The notes: a model not told the origin generated them from the letters alone. A stretch of DNA of 64,000 bases from Acidobacterium capsulatum ATCC 51196 (GCF_000022565.1 NC_012483.1:2976001-3040000), one strand, 5' to 3'. Counted from the first letter of the stretch, positions 1 to 9,519 are shown. Made by a program: numbers and translations.

Positions 1-885
1 ACTTATGCCGAAGCTTCCAGCGAAACCACCATGCTCCTCACCGGCGCCATGTCCAAGATGGGCGTCTACGGCTTCCTCCGCATCCTGCTGCCCATCTTCC
101 CCGAGCAGATGCAGCAGATGCTCACTCCGCTGCTCTGGCTCGCTCTCGCTTCCATCGTGTTGCCAGCGCTGGCTGCCTGGGCGCAGCGCGACCTCAAACG
201 CACCTTCGCTTACTCCTCGGTCAACCACCTTGGCTATTGCGTGCTGGGCATCTGCGTCGTCGCGCGCTTTACAGGAGCAGACCCCTCCCTGCTCCTTGAA
301 AAATCCGCCGCACTCACCGGTGTGCTACTGCAAATCTTCAGCCACGGCCTCACCGCCGCCGCGCTCTTCTGGTTTGTTGCGTTGCTTGAGCGCCGCAACC
401 AGGGCAAGCGCGCTCTCACTGACTTTGGCGGTCTCCGCAAAATCGTTCCCGTCTTCTGCGGACTCATGGGCATCGCCATCTTTGCCTCACTCGGCCTGCC
501 CGGTCTCAACGGATTTCCCGGCGAGTTCCTCATCTTCAAAGGCGTCTTCCCGCTCGCAGGCTGGGCCGCTGCTCTTGCCCTGCTGGGCCTGCTCTTCACG
601 GCAGTTTTCCTGTTAGCCGTGCTGCAGCGCGTCTTCTTTGGCCCAATGCGTGAATCACAGCAACAAGCTCCCATGCCTGACCTCACCGCTGCGGAGCGCT
701 TCGCCTTCGCTCCGGTTATCGCGCTCATGCTGGTGCTCGGCTTTTATCCCCAGCTCATCGCAGGCAAAATGACCGGCACCGTCGCGCAATGGACCGCCCC
801 GCAGGCCGCACCGCTGCAAACTGCTGCCAACACAGTTACAAATCCCTCCGGATATCCCGTTCGCGCCACGGAGGCCCATCGCTGA
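1..885 (+). CDS. nuoM: NADH-quinone oxidoreductase subunit M-type protein, 3' part
   Basis: Membrane-arm, antiporter-like subunit of respiratory complex I. The frame is open from base 1, so the N-terminal part lies outside the window; 294 residues remain. The first residues and the following SKMGVYGFLR resemble the NuoM region after the HTWLPDAH motif. Further on come the AYSSVNHLGY helix, the FSHGLTAA helix with its conserved His, and the GFPGEFLIF segment. All of this sits in a protein made almost wholly of membrane helices. The NuoM-like KMGVYG rather than the NuoL-like motif decides subunit M. The stop TGA (883-885) overlaps the next ATG by one base, so translation is probably coupled to the second nuoM. 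Confidence 0.88.
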   Translation, partial: TYAEASSETTMLLTGAMSKMGVYGFLRILLPIFPEQMQQMLTPLLWLALASIVLPALAAWAQRDLKRTFAYSSVNHLGYCVLGICVVARFTGADPSLLLEKSAALTGVLLQIFSHGLTAAALFWFVALLERRNQGKRALTDFGGLRKIVPVFCGLMGIAIFASLGLPGLNGFPGEFLIFKGVFPLAGWAAALALLGLLFTAVFLLAVLQRVFFGPMRESQQQAPMPDLTAAERFAFAPVIALMLVLGFYPQLIAGKMTGTVAQWTAPQAAPLQTAANTVTNPSGYPVRATEAHR

Positions 886-2462
886 TGCCGCTCACGACGA
901 TTCCACAGCCGCTCGCTTTCGCTCCGCAACTCGCGTGGACCATCTACGCCTCTTTCCTGGGTGCGGCCGCTGTCCTGCTCACGCCCCAATCGCGCCCGCA
1001 GTTTACCCGCTGGGTCGCGTTGCTCACTTCGCTGGTCGGCTTCGTACTCACCCTCGGCGCGGTGCTGCAGTATCAGCCCGGCTCGCTGCTTGTCGTCGCG
1101 GACTCTACCTGGATTCCTCAACTCGGTATCCGCTACACGCTCGCCGCCGACGGCATCAGCCTTACGCTCTTGCTGCTCACCGGCCTCGCGGCCATGGCCG
1201 GCATCCTCTTTTCGTGGAACATCGAACATCGCACCCGCGAGTTTTTCGCCTTCTACCTCGTGCTCATCGGCGGAGTCTACGGCGTCTTCCTCAGCTTTGA
1301 TCTCTTCCTGCTCTTCGTCTTCTACGAGATTGCGATCATCCCCAAATACTTCCTCATCGCCATCTGGGGTTCCGCGCCCAACGGAGACACGCGCCCGCGC
1401 CAATACGCAGCCATGAAGCTCGCGCTCTACTCCTTCGCGGGCAGCGCGCTTGTGCTCATTGGCATTCTCGCCGCATGGGCCGCTTCAGGCTCCCAGACGC
1501 TCAACCTCGCCGTCCTCGCTCACTATCCGTTCTCGCAGCACTTCCAGATGTGGGCCTTCCCGCTCGTCTTCGTGGGCTTTGCGGTGCTCGCCGGCCTCTG
1601 GCCGTTCCATACCTGGGCGCCCACGGGCCACGCCGCCGCGCCCACTGCTGCCTCCATGTTGTTGGCTGGTGTTGTTATGAAGCTCGGTGCCTACGGCTGC
1701 CTGCGCGTCGCCATGATGCTCTTTCCCCTCGGCCTCGCACCATGGGGATTCCACATTCTCGGCCTCGGCTCCTGGCGTGATGTCTTCGCCCTGCTCGCGC
1801 TTATCAGCATCGTCTACGGCGCCAGCGTCGCCCTCGTCCAGCGCGACTTCAAATTCGTCATCGGCTACTCCAGCGTCAGTCACATGGGATTTGTGTTGCT
1901 CGGCCTCATGACGCTCAGCCAGATCGGCATCGACGGCGCGGTGCTGCAAATGTTCTCTCACGGCATCATCGCGGGGCTGCTCTTCGCCGTCGTCGGCCGC
2001 ATGGTCTACGACCGCACCCACACCCGCGACCTCGCCGCTCTCGGCCCCATGCATCTCAGCCGCGCATTGCCGTTTGCGGCCATCACCTTCACCCTCGCCG
2101 CCATGGCCTCCGTCGGCCTTCCCGGTTTCAGCGGATTCATCGCCGAACTGCAAGTCATCCTCGGCGTCTGGCGCTCCATGCCATGGATGGTCTTCGCTGT
2201 CGCGCTTGGCATTCTCATCGGTGTCGCCTTCACCTGGCGCGCGCTCACTCGGGTATTCTTTCCCGCTGCTCAATCAGACGAGCCGCCCGCGCCCATCGAA
2301 CATCCTCTGCCGCCCATCACTTTGCCCGAGCGCGCCGGAGCACTGCTTTTGCTCACGGCAACCATCATCGTCGGCCTCTACCCGCACATTCTTATGCGAC
2401 TCATTCTGCCTAGCCTGCAATCTCCGCTCTTCTCGGCTCTGCGTAACGGAGGCTGGCGATGA
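885..2462 (+). CDS. nuoM: NADH-quinone oxidoreductase subunit M, second copy
   Basis: A second NuoM-type antiporter-like subunit of complex I, 525 residues. The start at 885 overlaps the stop of the preceding gene. The helix with the conserved Glu is present (LFVFYEIAIIPKYFLIAIWG), as are YAAMKLALYSFAGS, WPFHTWAP, VVMKLGAYG, YSSVSHMGF and LQMFSHGIIAG. At the position where NuoM proteins usually read K-x-P-x-x-P-x-H-x-W, this protein has LAGLWPFHTW, so the channel lysine (K234 in E. coli numbering, by my alignment) appears to be leucine. LPDAH is also replaced by APTGH. Paired nuoM-like genes occur in other acidobacterial nuo operons (general knowledge). ATGA overlap with nuoN. Confidence 0.9.
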   Translation: MPLTTIPQPLAFAPQLAWTIYASFLGAAAVLLTPQSRPQFTRWVALLTSLVGFVLTLGAVLQYQPGSLLVVADSTWIPQLGIRYTLAADGISLTLLLLTGLAAMAGILFSWNIEHRTREFFAFYLVLIGGVYGVFLSFDLFLLFVFYEIAIIPKYFLIAIWGSAPNGDTRPRQYAAMKLALYSFAGSALVLIGILAAWAASGSQTLNLAVLAHYPFSQHFQMWAFPLVFVGFAVLAGLWPFHTWAPTGHAAAPTAASMLLAGVVMKLGAYGCLRVAMMLFPLGLAPWGFHILGLGSWRDVFALLALISIVYGASVALVQRDFKFVIGYSSVSHMGFVLLGLMTLSQIGIDGAVLQMFSHGIIAGLLFAVVGRMVYDRTHTRDLAALGPMHLSRALPFAAITFTLAAMASVGLPGFSGFIAELQVILGVWRSMPWMVFAVALGILIGVAFTWRALTRVFFPAAQSDEPPAPIEHPLPPITLPERAGALLLLTATIIVGLYPHILMRLILPSLQSPLFSALRNGGWR

Positions 2463-3943
2463 ACCCGGTCTCCTACTCCGAACTGCTGCGCCTCACACTG
2501 CCGCAAATCGCCCTCACTGTCGCCGCCTTCTTCGTGCTGGCCTGTGACGGCATGCTGCTGCGCCGCTCTCCAATAGCCGTACGCGCTCGCATCGCCATGC
2601 TGCTCTCGGTGGCAGGCTCCCTCGTGGCGCTCGCACTCCTGCCTCTCACTGCGCCGGTCCAATTGCTCGATGGCATGCTGGTGCTCGACGCCCGCACGGG
2701 CGTGGTGCAGGTCGTGCTGCTGCTGTTCACTCTCGCCGTCACGCTCCTCTCCGGCTCAGTGTTAGCCCAGCAGGGCAGGGAAGTATCCGCATTCACCACC
2801 CACATCGGCGAATTCTTCGCCTTGCTCTTATTCGCAACCGTCGCGGCACTCTTTCTGGTCAGCACGCAAAATCTTCTGCTCATCTTTCTTGCGGTTGAGT
2901 TTTTGAGCCTCGTGCTCTACATCCTCACAGCTTTCAATAAACACAGCCGCGCCTCGGCTGAGGCCGCGCTCAAGTACTTTCTGTTTGGCGGCATGTCCGC
3001 CGGTTTTCTGCTCTTCGGCATCAGCCTGCTTTATGGAGTCTCTGGCTCGCTTGATCTGCAGCAAATTGCGCTCGCGGCCTCGCAGCCCGACTCTCTGCTC
3101 CTCGTGGCCATCGTGCTCGTCATCCTCGGCTTCGGATTCAAGATCGCCGCCGCACCCTTCCACCTCTGGGCTCCTGATGCCTACCAGGGCGCACCGTCTC
3201 TCAGCGCCGGTTTCATCGCGTCCTCTTCAAAGGTAGCGAGCTTCTTCGTCTTCGCCCAGGTGCTCTTCATCGGCGTGGCCAGCGCCTCCGGCAATGCGGC
3301 GTGGCATCTTTCCGCTCCAGGATGGATGCCCATCCTCGCGGCCGTCGCAGTGCTCTCTATGCTGCTCGGGAATCTCGCCGCGCTCGCCCAGACCAGCCTG
3401 CGCCGCCTGCTCGCCTACTCGGCGATTGGCCACGCGGGCTATCTCCTGCTCGGCCTCATCGCGCATACGCCACAGAGTCTCGCCGCGCTGCTCTACTACG
3501 TCTTTACCTATGCGCTGGCCGTGCTCGGTGCATTCGGCGTGCTCGCCATCCTTGAAACAAACGGCATCGATTCACTCTCATCCCTCGCAGGACTCAGCCG
3601 CCGCTCTCCCGCGCTCTCTGCCTGCCTGCTTGTCTTTCTGCTCTCGCTGGCAGGCATTCCGCCGCTGGTCGGCTTCTTCGCCAAGTTCTGGCTCTTCGCC
3701 GCCGCATTGCAGGCCGCGCCCGCCTTTGGACTCCTCTGGCTTGTCATCCTTGCCATTCTGATGAGTGTGGTCGCGCTCTTCTACTATCTGCGTGTGCTGC
3801 GTCAGGTCTATGTCGTGCCGATGGCAGAGGACGCCACTCCGCTTTCATCCCCCACACTGGCCCGCATCACGCTCCTCGTCATGGCCGCGCTCACGTTGCT
3901 GCTCGGCTGCGCGCCCAATCTGCTCATGCGCTGGTTGCGCTAG
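2459..3943 (+). CDS. nuoN: NADH-quinone oxidoreductase subunit N
   Basis: NuoN, 494 residues, the usual family length and the last gene of the nuo operon. The start codon overlaps the TGA of the upstream gene (ATGA). The diagnostic sequence GFKIAAAPFHLWAPDAYQG carries the conserved lysine of the proton channel. It is followed by SSKVASFF and the AYSAIGHAGYLLLG helix. About 14 hydrophobic helices can be counted. The gene converges on comEC after a 19-bp gap with no clear hairpin terminator between them. Confidence 0.93.
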   Translation: MNPVSYSELLRLTLPQIALTVAAFFVLACDGMLLRRSPIAVRARIAMLLSVAGSLVALALLPLTAPVQLLDGMLVLDARTGVVQVVLLLFTLAVTLLSGSVLAQQGREVSAFTTHIGEFFALLLFATVAALFLVSTQNLLLIFLAVEFLSLVLYILTAFNKHSRASAEAALKYFLFGGMSAGFLLFGISLLYGVSGSLDLQQIALAASQPDSLLLVAIVLVILGFGFKIAAAPFHLWAPDAYQGAPSLSAGFIASSSKVASFFVFAQVLFIGVASASGNAAWHLSAPGWMPILAAVAVLSMLLGNLAALAQTSLRRLLAYSAIGHAGYLLLGLIAHTPQSLAALLYYVFTYALAVLGAFGVLAILETNGIDSLSSLAGLSRRSPALSACLLVFLLSLAGIPPLVGFFAKFWLFAAALQAAPAFGLLWLVILAILMSVVALFYYLRVLRQVYVVPMAEDATPLSSPTLARITLLVMAALTLLLGCAPNLLMRWLR

Positions 3944-3962
3944 CTCTGCCGTCGCGAAATGC

Positions 3963-6671
3963 CTATTCCGTCACCGCGCGCAGATGCTTGCCGTCCAGAT
4001 AAAACGTAGTCATGCCATTCATATCGGTGCGATACGTCAAGACATGTGCATCCCCCAGCTCCTGCAGCACGGCCAGCTTGGGATGCCCATACAAATTACG
4101 CTGCCCCACTGAGATCGCCGCATATTGCGGCCGCACCGCCGCCAGAAACGCCGGCCTCGTCGACGTGCGGCTGCCATGATGCCCCACTTTCAGCAGGTTC
4201 GATTGCAGCCCGCCTTCCGCAATCATCTGTCGTTCGGCCGGAGCCTCCGCATCGCCCTCCAACAGCGCGCTCGTGCCTTCATACCGCAGCCGCAACACCA
4301 GGGAGTCCTCATTCGACGGGCGTCTCCCCGGCTCATAATCAGCAGAGGGCCACAACACGCGCACGCGCACGCCCCCAAACCAGAAGCGGTCTCCCGCCAG
4401 GTGCGGCACCACCTCCACGTGCATCGCCCGCGCTTCCGCGAGCACCACATCATAAGTCCGCGACTGCGGATTCTTACCCACCCACAACTGCTTCGGATGA
4501 AAATTCGCAATCACTGCCGCCATGCCGCCAATATGGTCCACATGCCCATGCGTGATTGCCACCGCATCCAGCCGCCGAATCCCCAGCGACCACAGCACCG
4601 GCGAAACCACATCTTCGCCCATGTTGAAATGGTCGTCCGGTGATTTGCCCTCCAGTCCGCCCGCATCAATCAGCAGCGTTTTTCCCTCTGGTGTAATGAC
4701 CAGCAGGGAATCGCCCTGCCCCACATCAATGGCCGCCACCTCGCATGCTCTTTGGTCGTGCGTAATGGGCCTCGGCCACAGCAGCACTGCCACGCTCAAA
4801 GCCACCAGCGCCACGCCCGGAACCCACCCCATGCGCCGCCAGCGCAACATTCCCATGCCCATCACCAGCAGAACCAGGCATCCTGCCAACTGCAACGCAA
4901 GCGGCTCCGGCACACGCCAGTTTCCTAGCCGGGCATCCCCAAAATAAGTAACCAAAAATAGAACAAAATGCAGAAACAACGCCGTGCCCGCCGCCGGAAT
5001 CACCGCCAGCGTAGGAACCGCCAACACGCAAAGCAAAGTCGCAATCGCCAGCGGCAAAAGAATGCCAATCAGCGGAACAATCAGCAGGTTCACCGGCAGC
5101 CCGGCAATCGTAATGCGATGAAAGTCCACAGCCATCGGCAGCGCCATCGCTGCCTCAATCGCCACCGTCACAATCACCAGTTCGGCAATTCGCAGGCAAA
5201 TTCGCAATAGTTTCGGAAGCAAATACCGCATCACTCGCGTTCGCAGTGGCCAGCGCCCCTGCTGTAATAGCATCCGCAGCGTCACTCGAAACTGCGCCAG
5301 CCTGGGCGGCAGCGAGGCATCCATCGGAAGCACCCACAAACGCTCCAGCGCACGCAGATACGGCTCCACTCCACGCTCCAGCAATGGAATCGCAATTCCC
5401 GCCACGGCAAACACCGCCAGCAGCGTCATCTGAAATCCCGTGTCCGCCACTGCCTCCGGCCGCGCTGCCAGAATTCCCAGTGCCGCCAACCCAATCGCGT
5501 TCATCCGCTGCTTCTCGCGCCACACCAGCCGCGCCAGCAAATACAAGACCACCATCCACAGCGAGCGCTGCACCGGCTGTCCCCACCCCGTGAACACTGC
5601 ATAGCCCCATGACAGTGCAATGGTCGCCACGGTCGCCCATCCACGGCCCATGCGCAGCCGCCGCGCCAGCCAAAAAATCATGCCAGAGAAAATCGCCAGA
5701 TGCAGCCCTGAAACCACCAGCAGATGAAACGACCCCGTCCGCTCAAAACCCGTGCGCGTGGGTCCCGTCAAATAGCTGCGGTTTCCGGTCGTCATGGCCG
5801 TCAGCATCGTCGCGTCAGTAGTTGAGATTCGCAGCATCGCCGGCATCGCCAGATTCCGCTGGCTCTGCGCATACGCCATGAGCTGTTGGCCCGCGCTTTG
5901 CTGCCATGAGCGGACGCGGCACATCACCTCCGCGCGCCAGTTCATCGCGTGCGCCGGCAGCAGCCTCACCGCCGCGGCCTTCGTGCTTCCTTCCGCGCCA
6001 ATGCCTTGTCCACGTAGATATTCCGCCGCATCCCAAACGCCCGGATCATGAAACTCTTCCGGCATGTGCAGCGTGCCCGTCCACTCAACCGCGTCACCGC
6101 AGCGCATCGTGGGGAAGCGCGCATCCTCGGGTGCATAGATCCCGACGCGAACACCAAAATCTGCCGGAAGCGCGAGGCCATTGATCCGCACCGCACGCAG
6201 ATCAGCATATTGGCTGTGCTCCACCCGGCTCTTGCGCGAATAGAATGCGTGCCAATCTTCCTCGCGCACAGCCTGCGCCACGGCCACCATGCCTTCCACA
6301 TGGTCTTCGCCGCTGACCTTGCGCCCATTGCGATTCTGGTGGCTATACTGCACCAGCAGCGCAGCGTTTTCCGTGGAGGGCTGCGGCGCAATCTCCCAAC
6401 TCCACGCGCCCGCCAGCGCCATGCACGCTAGGGCCGCCGCCAGGGCGATGCCTGGCAGCACCTTTCGCAAAGTAGCCATCCATGCCACCGCAGCCATGGC
6501 AAGCATGGCCACGCCCAGCAGCGCGGGCGTGCGCCAGCACATGCGCGCAAGCAAAATGCCTGCGGCAAATCCCAGGGCGCCCAGTAGCATCGGTGCAGAA
6601 AAATACCGGCGAGAGATTTTGCGTGCCACTATGGCCACCGGGTGTTGTTCAGGAATCGCTCGCGTTGCCAT
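3963..6671 (-). CDS. comEC: ComEC/Rec2-type DNA uptake channel protein
   Basis: Inner-membrane channel proposed to pass single-stranded DNA into the cytoplasm during natural transformation; 902 residues. In order: N-terminal membrane helices with a DUF4131-like periplasmic part (about residues 30-250), the Competence domain with the typical FHLLVVSGLHLAIFSG stretch (about 310-600), and a C-terminal metallo-beta-lactamase-like domain (about 640-900). That last domain has AIDVGQGDSLLV, the metal motif THGHVDHIGG and VGHHGSRTS. All metal-ligand residues expected for an active nuclease-like domain look present. It is the last gene of the minus-strand run from valS. No pilus genes are in view, so competence itself is not shown. 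Confidence 0.92.
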   Translation of the reverse strand: MATRAIPEQHPVAIVARKISRRYFSAPMLLGALGFAAGILLARMCWRTPALLGVAMLAMAAVAWMATLRKVLPGIALAAALACMALAGAWSWEIAPQPSTENAALLVQYSHQNRNGRKVSGEDHVEGMVAVAQAVREEDWHAFYSRKSRVEHSQYADLRAVRINGLALPADFGVRVGIYAPEDARFPTMRCGDAVEWTGTLHMPEEFHDPGVWDAAEYLRGQGIGAEGSTKAAAVRLLPAHAMNWRAEVMCRVRSWQQSAGQQLMAYAQSQRNLAMPAMLRISTTDATMLTAMTTGNRSYLTGPTRTGFERTGSFHLLVVSGLHLAIFSGMIFWLARRLRMGRGWATVATIALSWGYAVFTGWGQPVQRSLWMVVLYLLARLVWREKQRMNAIGLAALGILAARPEAVADTGFQMTLLAVFAVAGIAIPLLERGVEPYLRALERLWVLPMDASLPPRLAQFRVTLRMLLQQGRWPLRTRVMRYLLPKLLRICLRIAELVIVTVAIEAAMALPMAVDFHRITIAGLPVNLLIVPLIGILLPLAIATLLCVLAVPTLAVIPAAGTALFLHFVLFLVTYFGDARLGNWRVPEPLALQLAGCLVLLVMGMGMLRWRRMGWVPGVALVALSVAVLLWPRPITHDQRACEVAAIDVGQGDSLLVITPEGKTLLIDAGGLEGKSPDDHFNMGEDVVSPVLWSLGIRRLDAVAITHGHVDHIGGMAAVIANFHPKQLWVGKNPQSRTYDVVLAEARAMHVEVVPHLAGDRFWFGGVRVRVLWPSADYEPGRRPSNEDSLVLRLRYEGTSALLEGDAEAPAERQMIAEGGLQSNLLKVGHHGSRTSTRPAFLAAVRPQYAAISVGQRNLYGHPKLAVLQELGDAHVLTYRTDMNGMTTFYLDGKHLRAVTE

Positions 6672-6705
6672 GCTGCCTGCGGTTCTCCCCCGCCGGCCGC
6701 CGTAT

Positions 6706-7989
6706 CTATTCGAGCGTCAGTTGGGCAATCGTCTCCACATGAAATGTCTGCGGAAACATATCCAACAAGTGCAGAGAGCGGAAGCGGTACCCGGATTGTA
6801 GCAACGCAAAAAGGTCGCGCGAGAGCGTTGCCGGATCACAGGAAACGTAAGTAATGTGCCGGGGGCGAATCTTGCCCAGCAGCGCCGTCACATCTTTGCC
6901 CAGGCCCGCACGCGGAGGGTCCGCCACTACCAGATCCGGCGCGGCCTTCCGCTTTCCGGCTTCCTGCGCCGCCTTGCGCAGAAAGTCGAGTGTCGTCGCC
7001 GCCACCACGCGTGCTCCCGGCGCGTTCACCCGCAAATCCGCGACCGACTCCGGCGCGGCCTCCACCGCCGTCACATGCTCAAACCGCGGCACCAGTGCTT
7101 TGGCAAATAGCCCGACGCCCGCATACAAATCCCATGCCGTTGCCCCGGCACGTGCCTCGCACACCGCCGCCACCATGCGATCCACCAGAAACCGGTTCAC
7201 CTGAAAGAATGCACCCGCGCTCACGCGGTACTGCAAACCGCCAGCGCCATACGTCAGCGAAGGCCCTCCCGCCGTCGCCACGCGCCGCGCAAATCCCTTA
7301 CCCGCCGGCAGCGCAAACGCCGCGCATCCCGCCGCCTCGGGCAACGCGCCTTGCAGTCGCTCCCACAAAGCATCCAGTCGCTCCTGCATCTTCGCTGTCG
7401 CTGCATCGGCATACACGCTTATCAACAGGAGCTCCGTCGCATCATCGGTAAACAGTTCCACTTCGCGCGCCCATCCTGCCAGCGCTGCTTCGCACTGCTC
7501 CACCAGCACCTGCATCGCGCGCACCAGCGCTGGAGCGGCAATGCGGCACTCCTCCACGGGCAGCGTTACATGCGACTGCTCTCGCCGGTAGCCCAGCGCA
7601 AACGGCTTCGTCTCCACATGCAGCCGAATGCGGTTGCGATATCCCCACGGCTCTCCCGCAATCACCTGTATCTCAGGCAGATCCTTTAATCGCGCACGCT
7701 CCAGTGTCTCCTGCAAGATCGCCGCTTTCATGCGCAACTGTTCGTCTTCGCTCGCATGCTGATACTGGCATCCGCCGCATGCGCCGTAATACGGGCACGG
7801 CGCCGCCACGCGCTCCGCAGAGGGTTCCAGCACCTCCGTCACACGCGCTTCTGAATAAGATGCTTTGTCGGTTACAATCTCAGCTTCCACGAGCTCGCCC
7901 GGCAGAGATCGCTCCACAAAGACCGCTTTGCCCTCATGCCGCGCCAGCCCCGCGCCGCCGTAGATCGCCTTTTCGATGCGTACCTTCAT
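6706..7989 (-). CDS. rlmD: 23S rRNA (uracil-C5)-methyltransferase, TrmA/RlmD family
   Basis: SAM-dependent RNA m5U methyltransferase, 427 residues. The N-terminal TRAM-like beta barrel (about 1-60) is followed by the [4Fe-4S] cysteine cluster CPYYGACGGC plus a later Cys (EECRIAAP). The methyltransferase domain has the SAM loop WDLYAGVGLFAKAL and VVADPPRAGL. The catalytic cysteine lies in TYVSCDPATLSRDL, near the C-terminus. RlmD, RlmC and TrmA are hard to separate by eye; the cluster and TRAM domain favour RlmD. The start overlaps the stop of the upstream unknown gene by four bases, suggesting coupled translation. Confidence 0.85.
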   Translation of the reverse strand: MKVRIEKAIYGGAGLARHEGKAVFVERSLPGELVEAEIVTDKASYSEARVTEVLEPSAERVAAPCPYYGACGGCQYQHASEDEQLRMKAAILQETLERARLKDLPEIQVIAGEPWGYRNRIRLHVETKPFALGYRREQSHVTLPVEECRIAAPALVRAMQVLVEQCEAALAGWAREVELFTDDATELLLISVYADAATAKMQERLDALWERLQGALPEAAGCAAFALPAGKGFARRVATAGGPSLTYGAGGLQYRVSAGAFFQVNRFLVDRMVAAVCEARAGATAWDLYAGVGLFAKALVPRFEHVTAVEAAPESVADLRVNAPGARVVAATTLDFLRKAAQEAGKRKAAPDLVVADPPRAGLGKDVTALLGKIRPRHITYVSCDPATLSRDLFALLQSGYRFRSLHLLDMFPQTFHVETIAQLTLE

Positions 7990-8693
7990 GCCTGGCTCAT
8001 GTAAAACAGGCTCAGTCGCGGCAGCTTATGCCGGTCCACAAGCTGCTTGTGCAAAAACTGCTGCTCAATCTGTCGAATCTGCGCCACCTGCATCTTCCGT
8101 TTATAAGGTGCCAGTTCGCGCGCGCTCTGCTCTTTCAGCGCCAGCATCTCTGCTTCACCGGTTGTGGCCACAATCGCGGTCATCAGCTTCTCTTCCAGCA
8201 CCAGCAGGTTCCGCTCCAGCGCTTCCAGATCGCCGGCACATGCTGCGGAATCCGCCGCCATCTCGCGCAATCGCGTCGCAATCTCCTGCGCAGTCTCCGC
8301 GGCCAGCCCGCGCAATTGGGCCGCCATCAATGCGTCGGCCCCGCGCATCAGCCATGCCGCCACGCGCTCGCTTTCAAAGCCTTGCTGCTCGGCCTTATCC
8401 GCTTGCGTGTTGCGCGCCATGCCCACGGCCGCTTCCTGCATTTCCTGAGCTGCTTCCATCACTGCCTGCGCACACCAGGCGAGTCCGTTCACGCGCCGCG
8501 TGCGCGCATTGGGTTTGGCCTCGTGCTTGTCAAAAGCCTTGTCGATCCCGCGCAGCACGGCCTCCAGCGGAACCCCCGCCTCGCGCCAGGTCTCAATCAG
8601 TGCCCAGTCAAGCGTAGACAGCAGCAGCAGCGTGCCGCGCCGGCGCTGAAAGTGCTCTTCGATCTCCGTGAAGTAGTTGAAGTAGTTCTGCAC
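7986..8693 (-). CDS. Conserved-type protein of unknown function, coiled-coil rich
   Basis: 235 residues with a GTG start at 8691-8693, five bases after the coaX stop. I do not recognise a family. The protein starts NYFNYFTEIEEHFQRRRG and contains WALIETWREAGVPLE. The middle is a long Ala/Glu/Arg-rich helical region likely to form coiled coils (about 85-190), and it ends with a basic segment. There is no signal peptide or membrane helix, so it is probably cytoplasmic. It sits tightly between coaX and the rRNA methyltransferase with a 4-bp overlap to the latter, so it is very likely expressed and part of the operon. DNA- or RNA-associated roles are possible but not shown. Confidence 0.75.
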   Translation of the reverse strand: MQNYFNYFTEIEEHFQRRRGTLLLLSTLDWALIETWREAGVPLEAVLRGIDKAFDKHEAKPNARTRRVNGLAWCAQAVMEAAQEMQEAAVGMARNTQADKAEQQGFESERVAAWLMRGADALMAAQLRGLAAETAQEIATRLREMAADSAACAGDLEALERNLLVLEEKLMTAIVATTGEAEMLALKEQSARELAPYKRKMQVAQIRQIEQQFLHKQLVDRHKLPRLSLFYMSQA

Positions 8694-8698
8694 AGCTT

Positions 8699-9517
8699 TT
8701 ACGCGCCGCGATTTCCGCCGCTCTTCTCGCGGCTTGCGCGCTGTGCTTCATACACCAGCCGCAATCCGTCGAGCGTCAGCGTTTCATTTACTTCAGTGAT
8801 GTACTTCGATTCGCCTGCCAGCACCTGTGCCAGTCCGCCTGTAGCCACGCATTTCACATCATGCCCCAGTTCGCTGATCATGCGCTCCAGTATCGAGTCC
8901 ACCAGCCCGATGTGCCCCCAGAACAACCCAATCTGCAGATTGTCCACCGTGTTGGTTCCAATCATCTTCGCCGGCTTGCGAATTTCCACGCGCGGCAGCC
9001 GCGCAGCCCGCGCAAACAGTGCCTCGGCAGAAATATTCAGCCCCGGCGCAATCGCGCCGCCAATGAATTCACCCTTGCGCGACACCACATCGAAGTTGGT
9101 CGCCGTGCCAAAGTCCACCACAATCGTCGGGCCGCCATAGCGGTGAAAAGCACCAATGCAATTCGCCACGCGATCCGCGCCCACCTCCGTCGGATGATCC
9201 GTCAGAATCGGCAACCCCGTCTTCACGCCCGGCCCTATAAAGATCGGCTTGCTCGTGAAGTAGCGCTCGCAAAACTGCCGCAGCGTCCAATCCAGCGGCG
9301 GAACCACCGATGCAATCACCACATCCCGCACTGCCTCGCATACCAGCCCCTCGCTCGCCAGCAGGCTGCGCACAAGAATGCCATACTCGTCCGCCGTCTG
9401 CCCCTGCCGCGTGCTGATGCGCCATGTCGCGCGCAGTTCATCGGTTGAGCCATCGGCATGCAGGCTATAGATCGCGATGAGGGTATTCGTATTGTTGACA
9501 TTCAAAACCAGCAGCAT
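8699..9517 (-). CDS. coaX: Type III pantothenate kinase
   Basis: First committed step of coenzyme A synthesis (pantothenate to 4'-phosphopantothenate); 272 residues, normal for CoaX. Seen: PTEVGADRVANCIGA with the catalytic-base Asp, VVDFGTATNFDVV, FIGGAIAPGLN and VATGGLA near the C-terminus. Odd: the phosphate-binding motif at the N-terminus, normally L-D-x-G-N-T, reads LNVNNTNT. The Asp at position 6 is Asn and the Gly is Asn. The bases at 9481-9517 read unambiguously this way. Whether activity remains is not known from sequence. It follows birA after two bases, linking two cofactor genes. Confidence 0.88.
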   Translation of the reverse strand: MLLVLNVNNTNTLIAIYSLHADGSTDELRATWRISTRQGQTADEYGILVRSLLASEGLVCEAVRDVVIASVVPPLDWTLRQFCERYFTSKPIFIGPGVKTGLPILTDHPTEVGADRVANCIGAFHRYGGPTIVVDFGTATNFDVVSRKGEFIGGAIAPGLNISAEALFARAARLPRVEIRKPAKMIGTNTVDNLQIGLFWGHIGLVDSILERMISELGHDVKCVATGGLAQVLAGESKYITEVNETLTLDGLRLVYEAQRASREKSGGNRGA

Positions 9518-9519
9518 CG

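Noticed and set aside
1-885. First gene as NuoL
   Set aside because: Lacks the NuoL ATMVTAGVYL pattern and the C-terminal long helix; SKMGVYGFLR matches NuoM.
7704-9140. 478-residue open frame on the plus strand opposite coaX and neighbours
   Set aside because: Arg/His/Pro-rich composition typical of antisense frames in GC-rich genes; no family match, no start context, and the minus strand holds clear genes.
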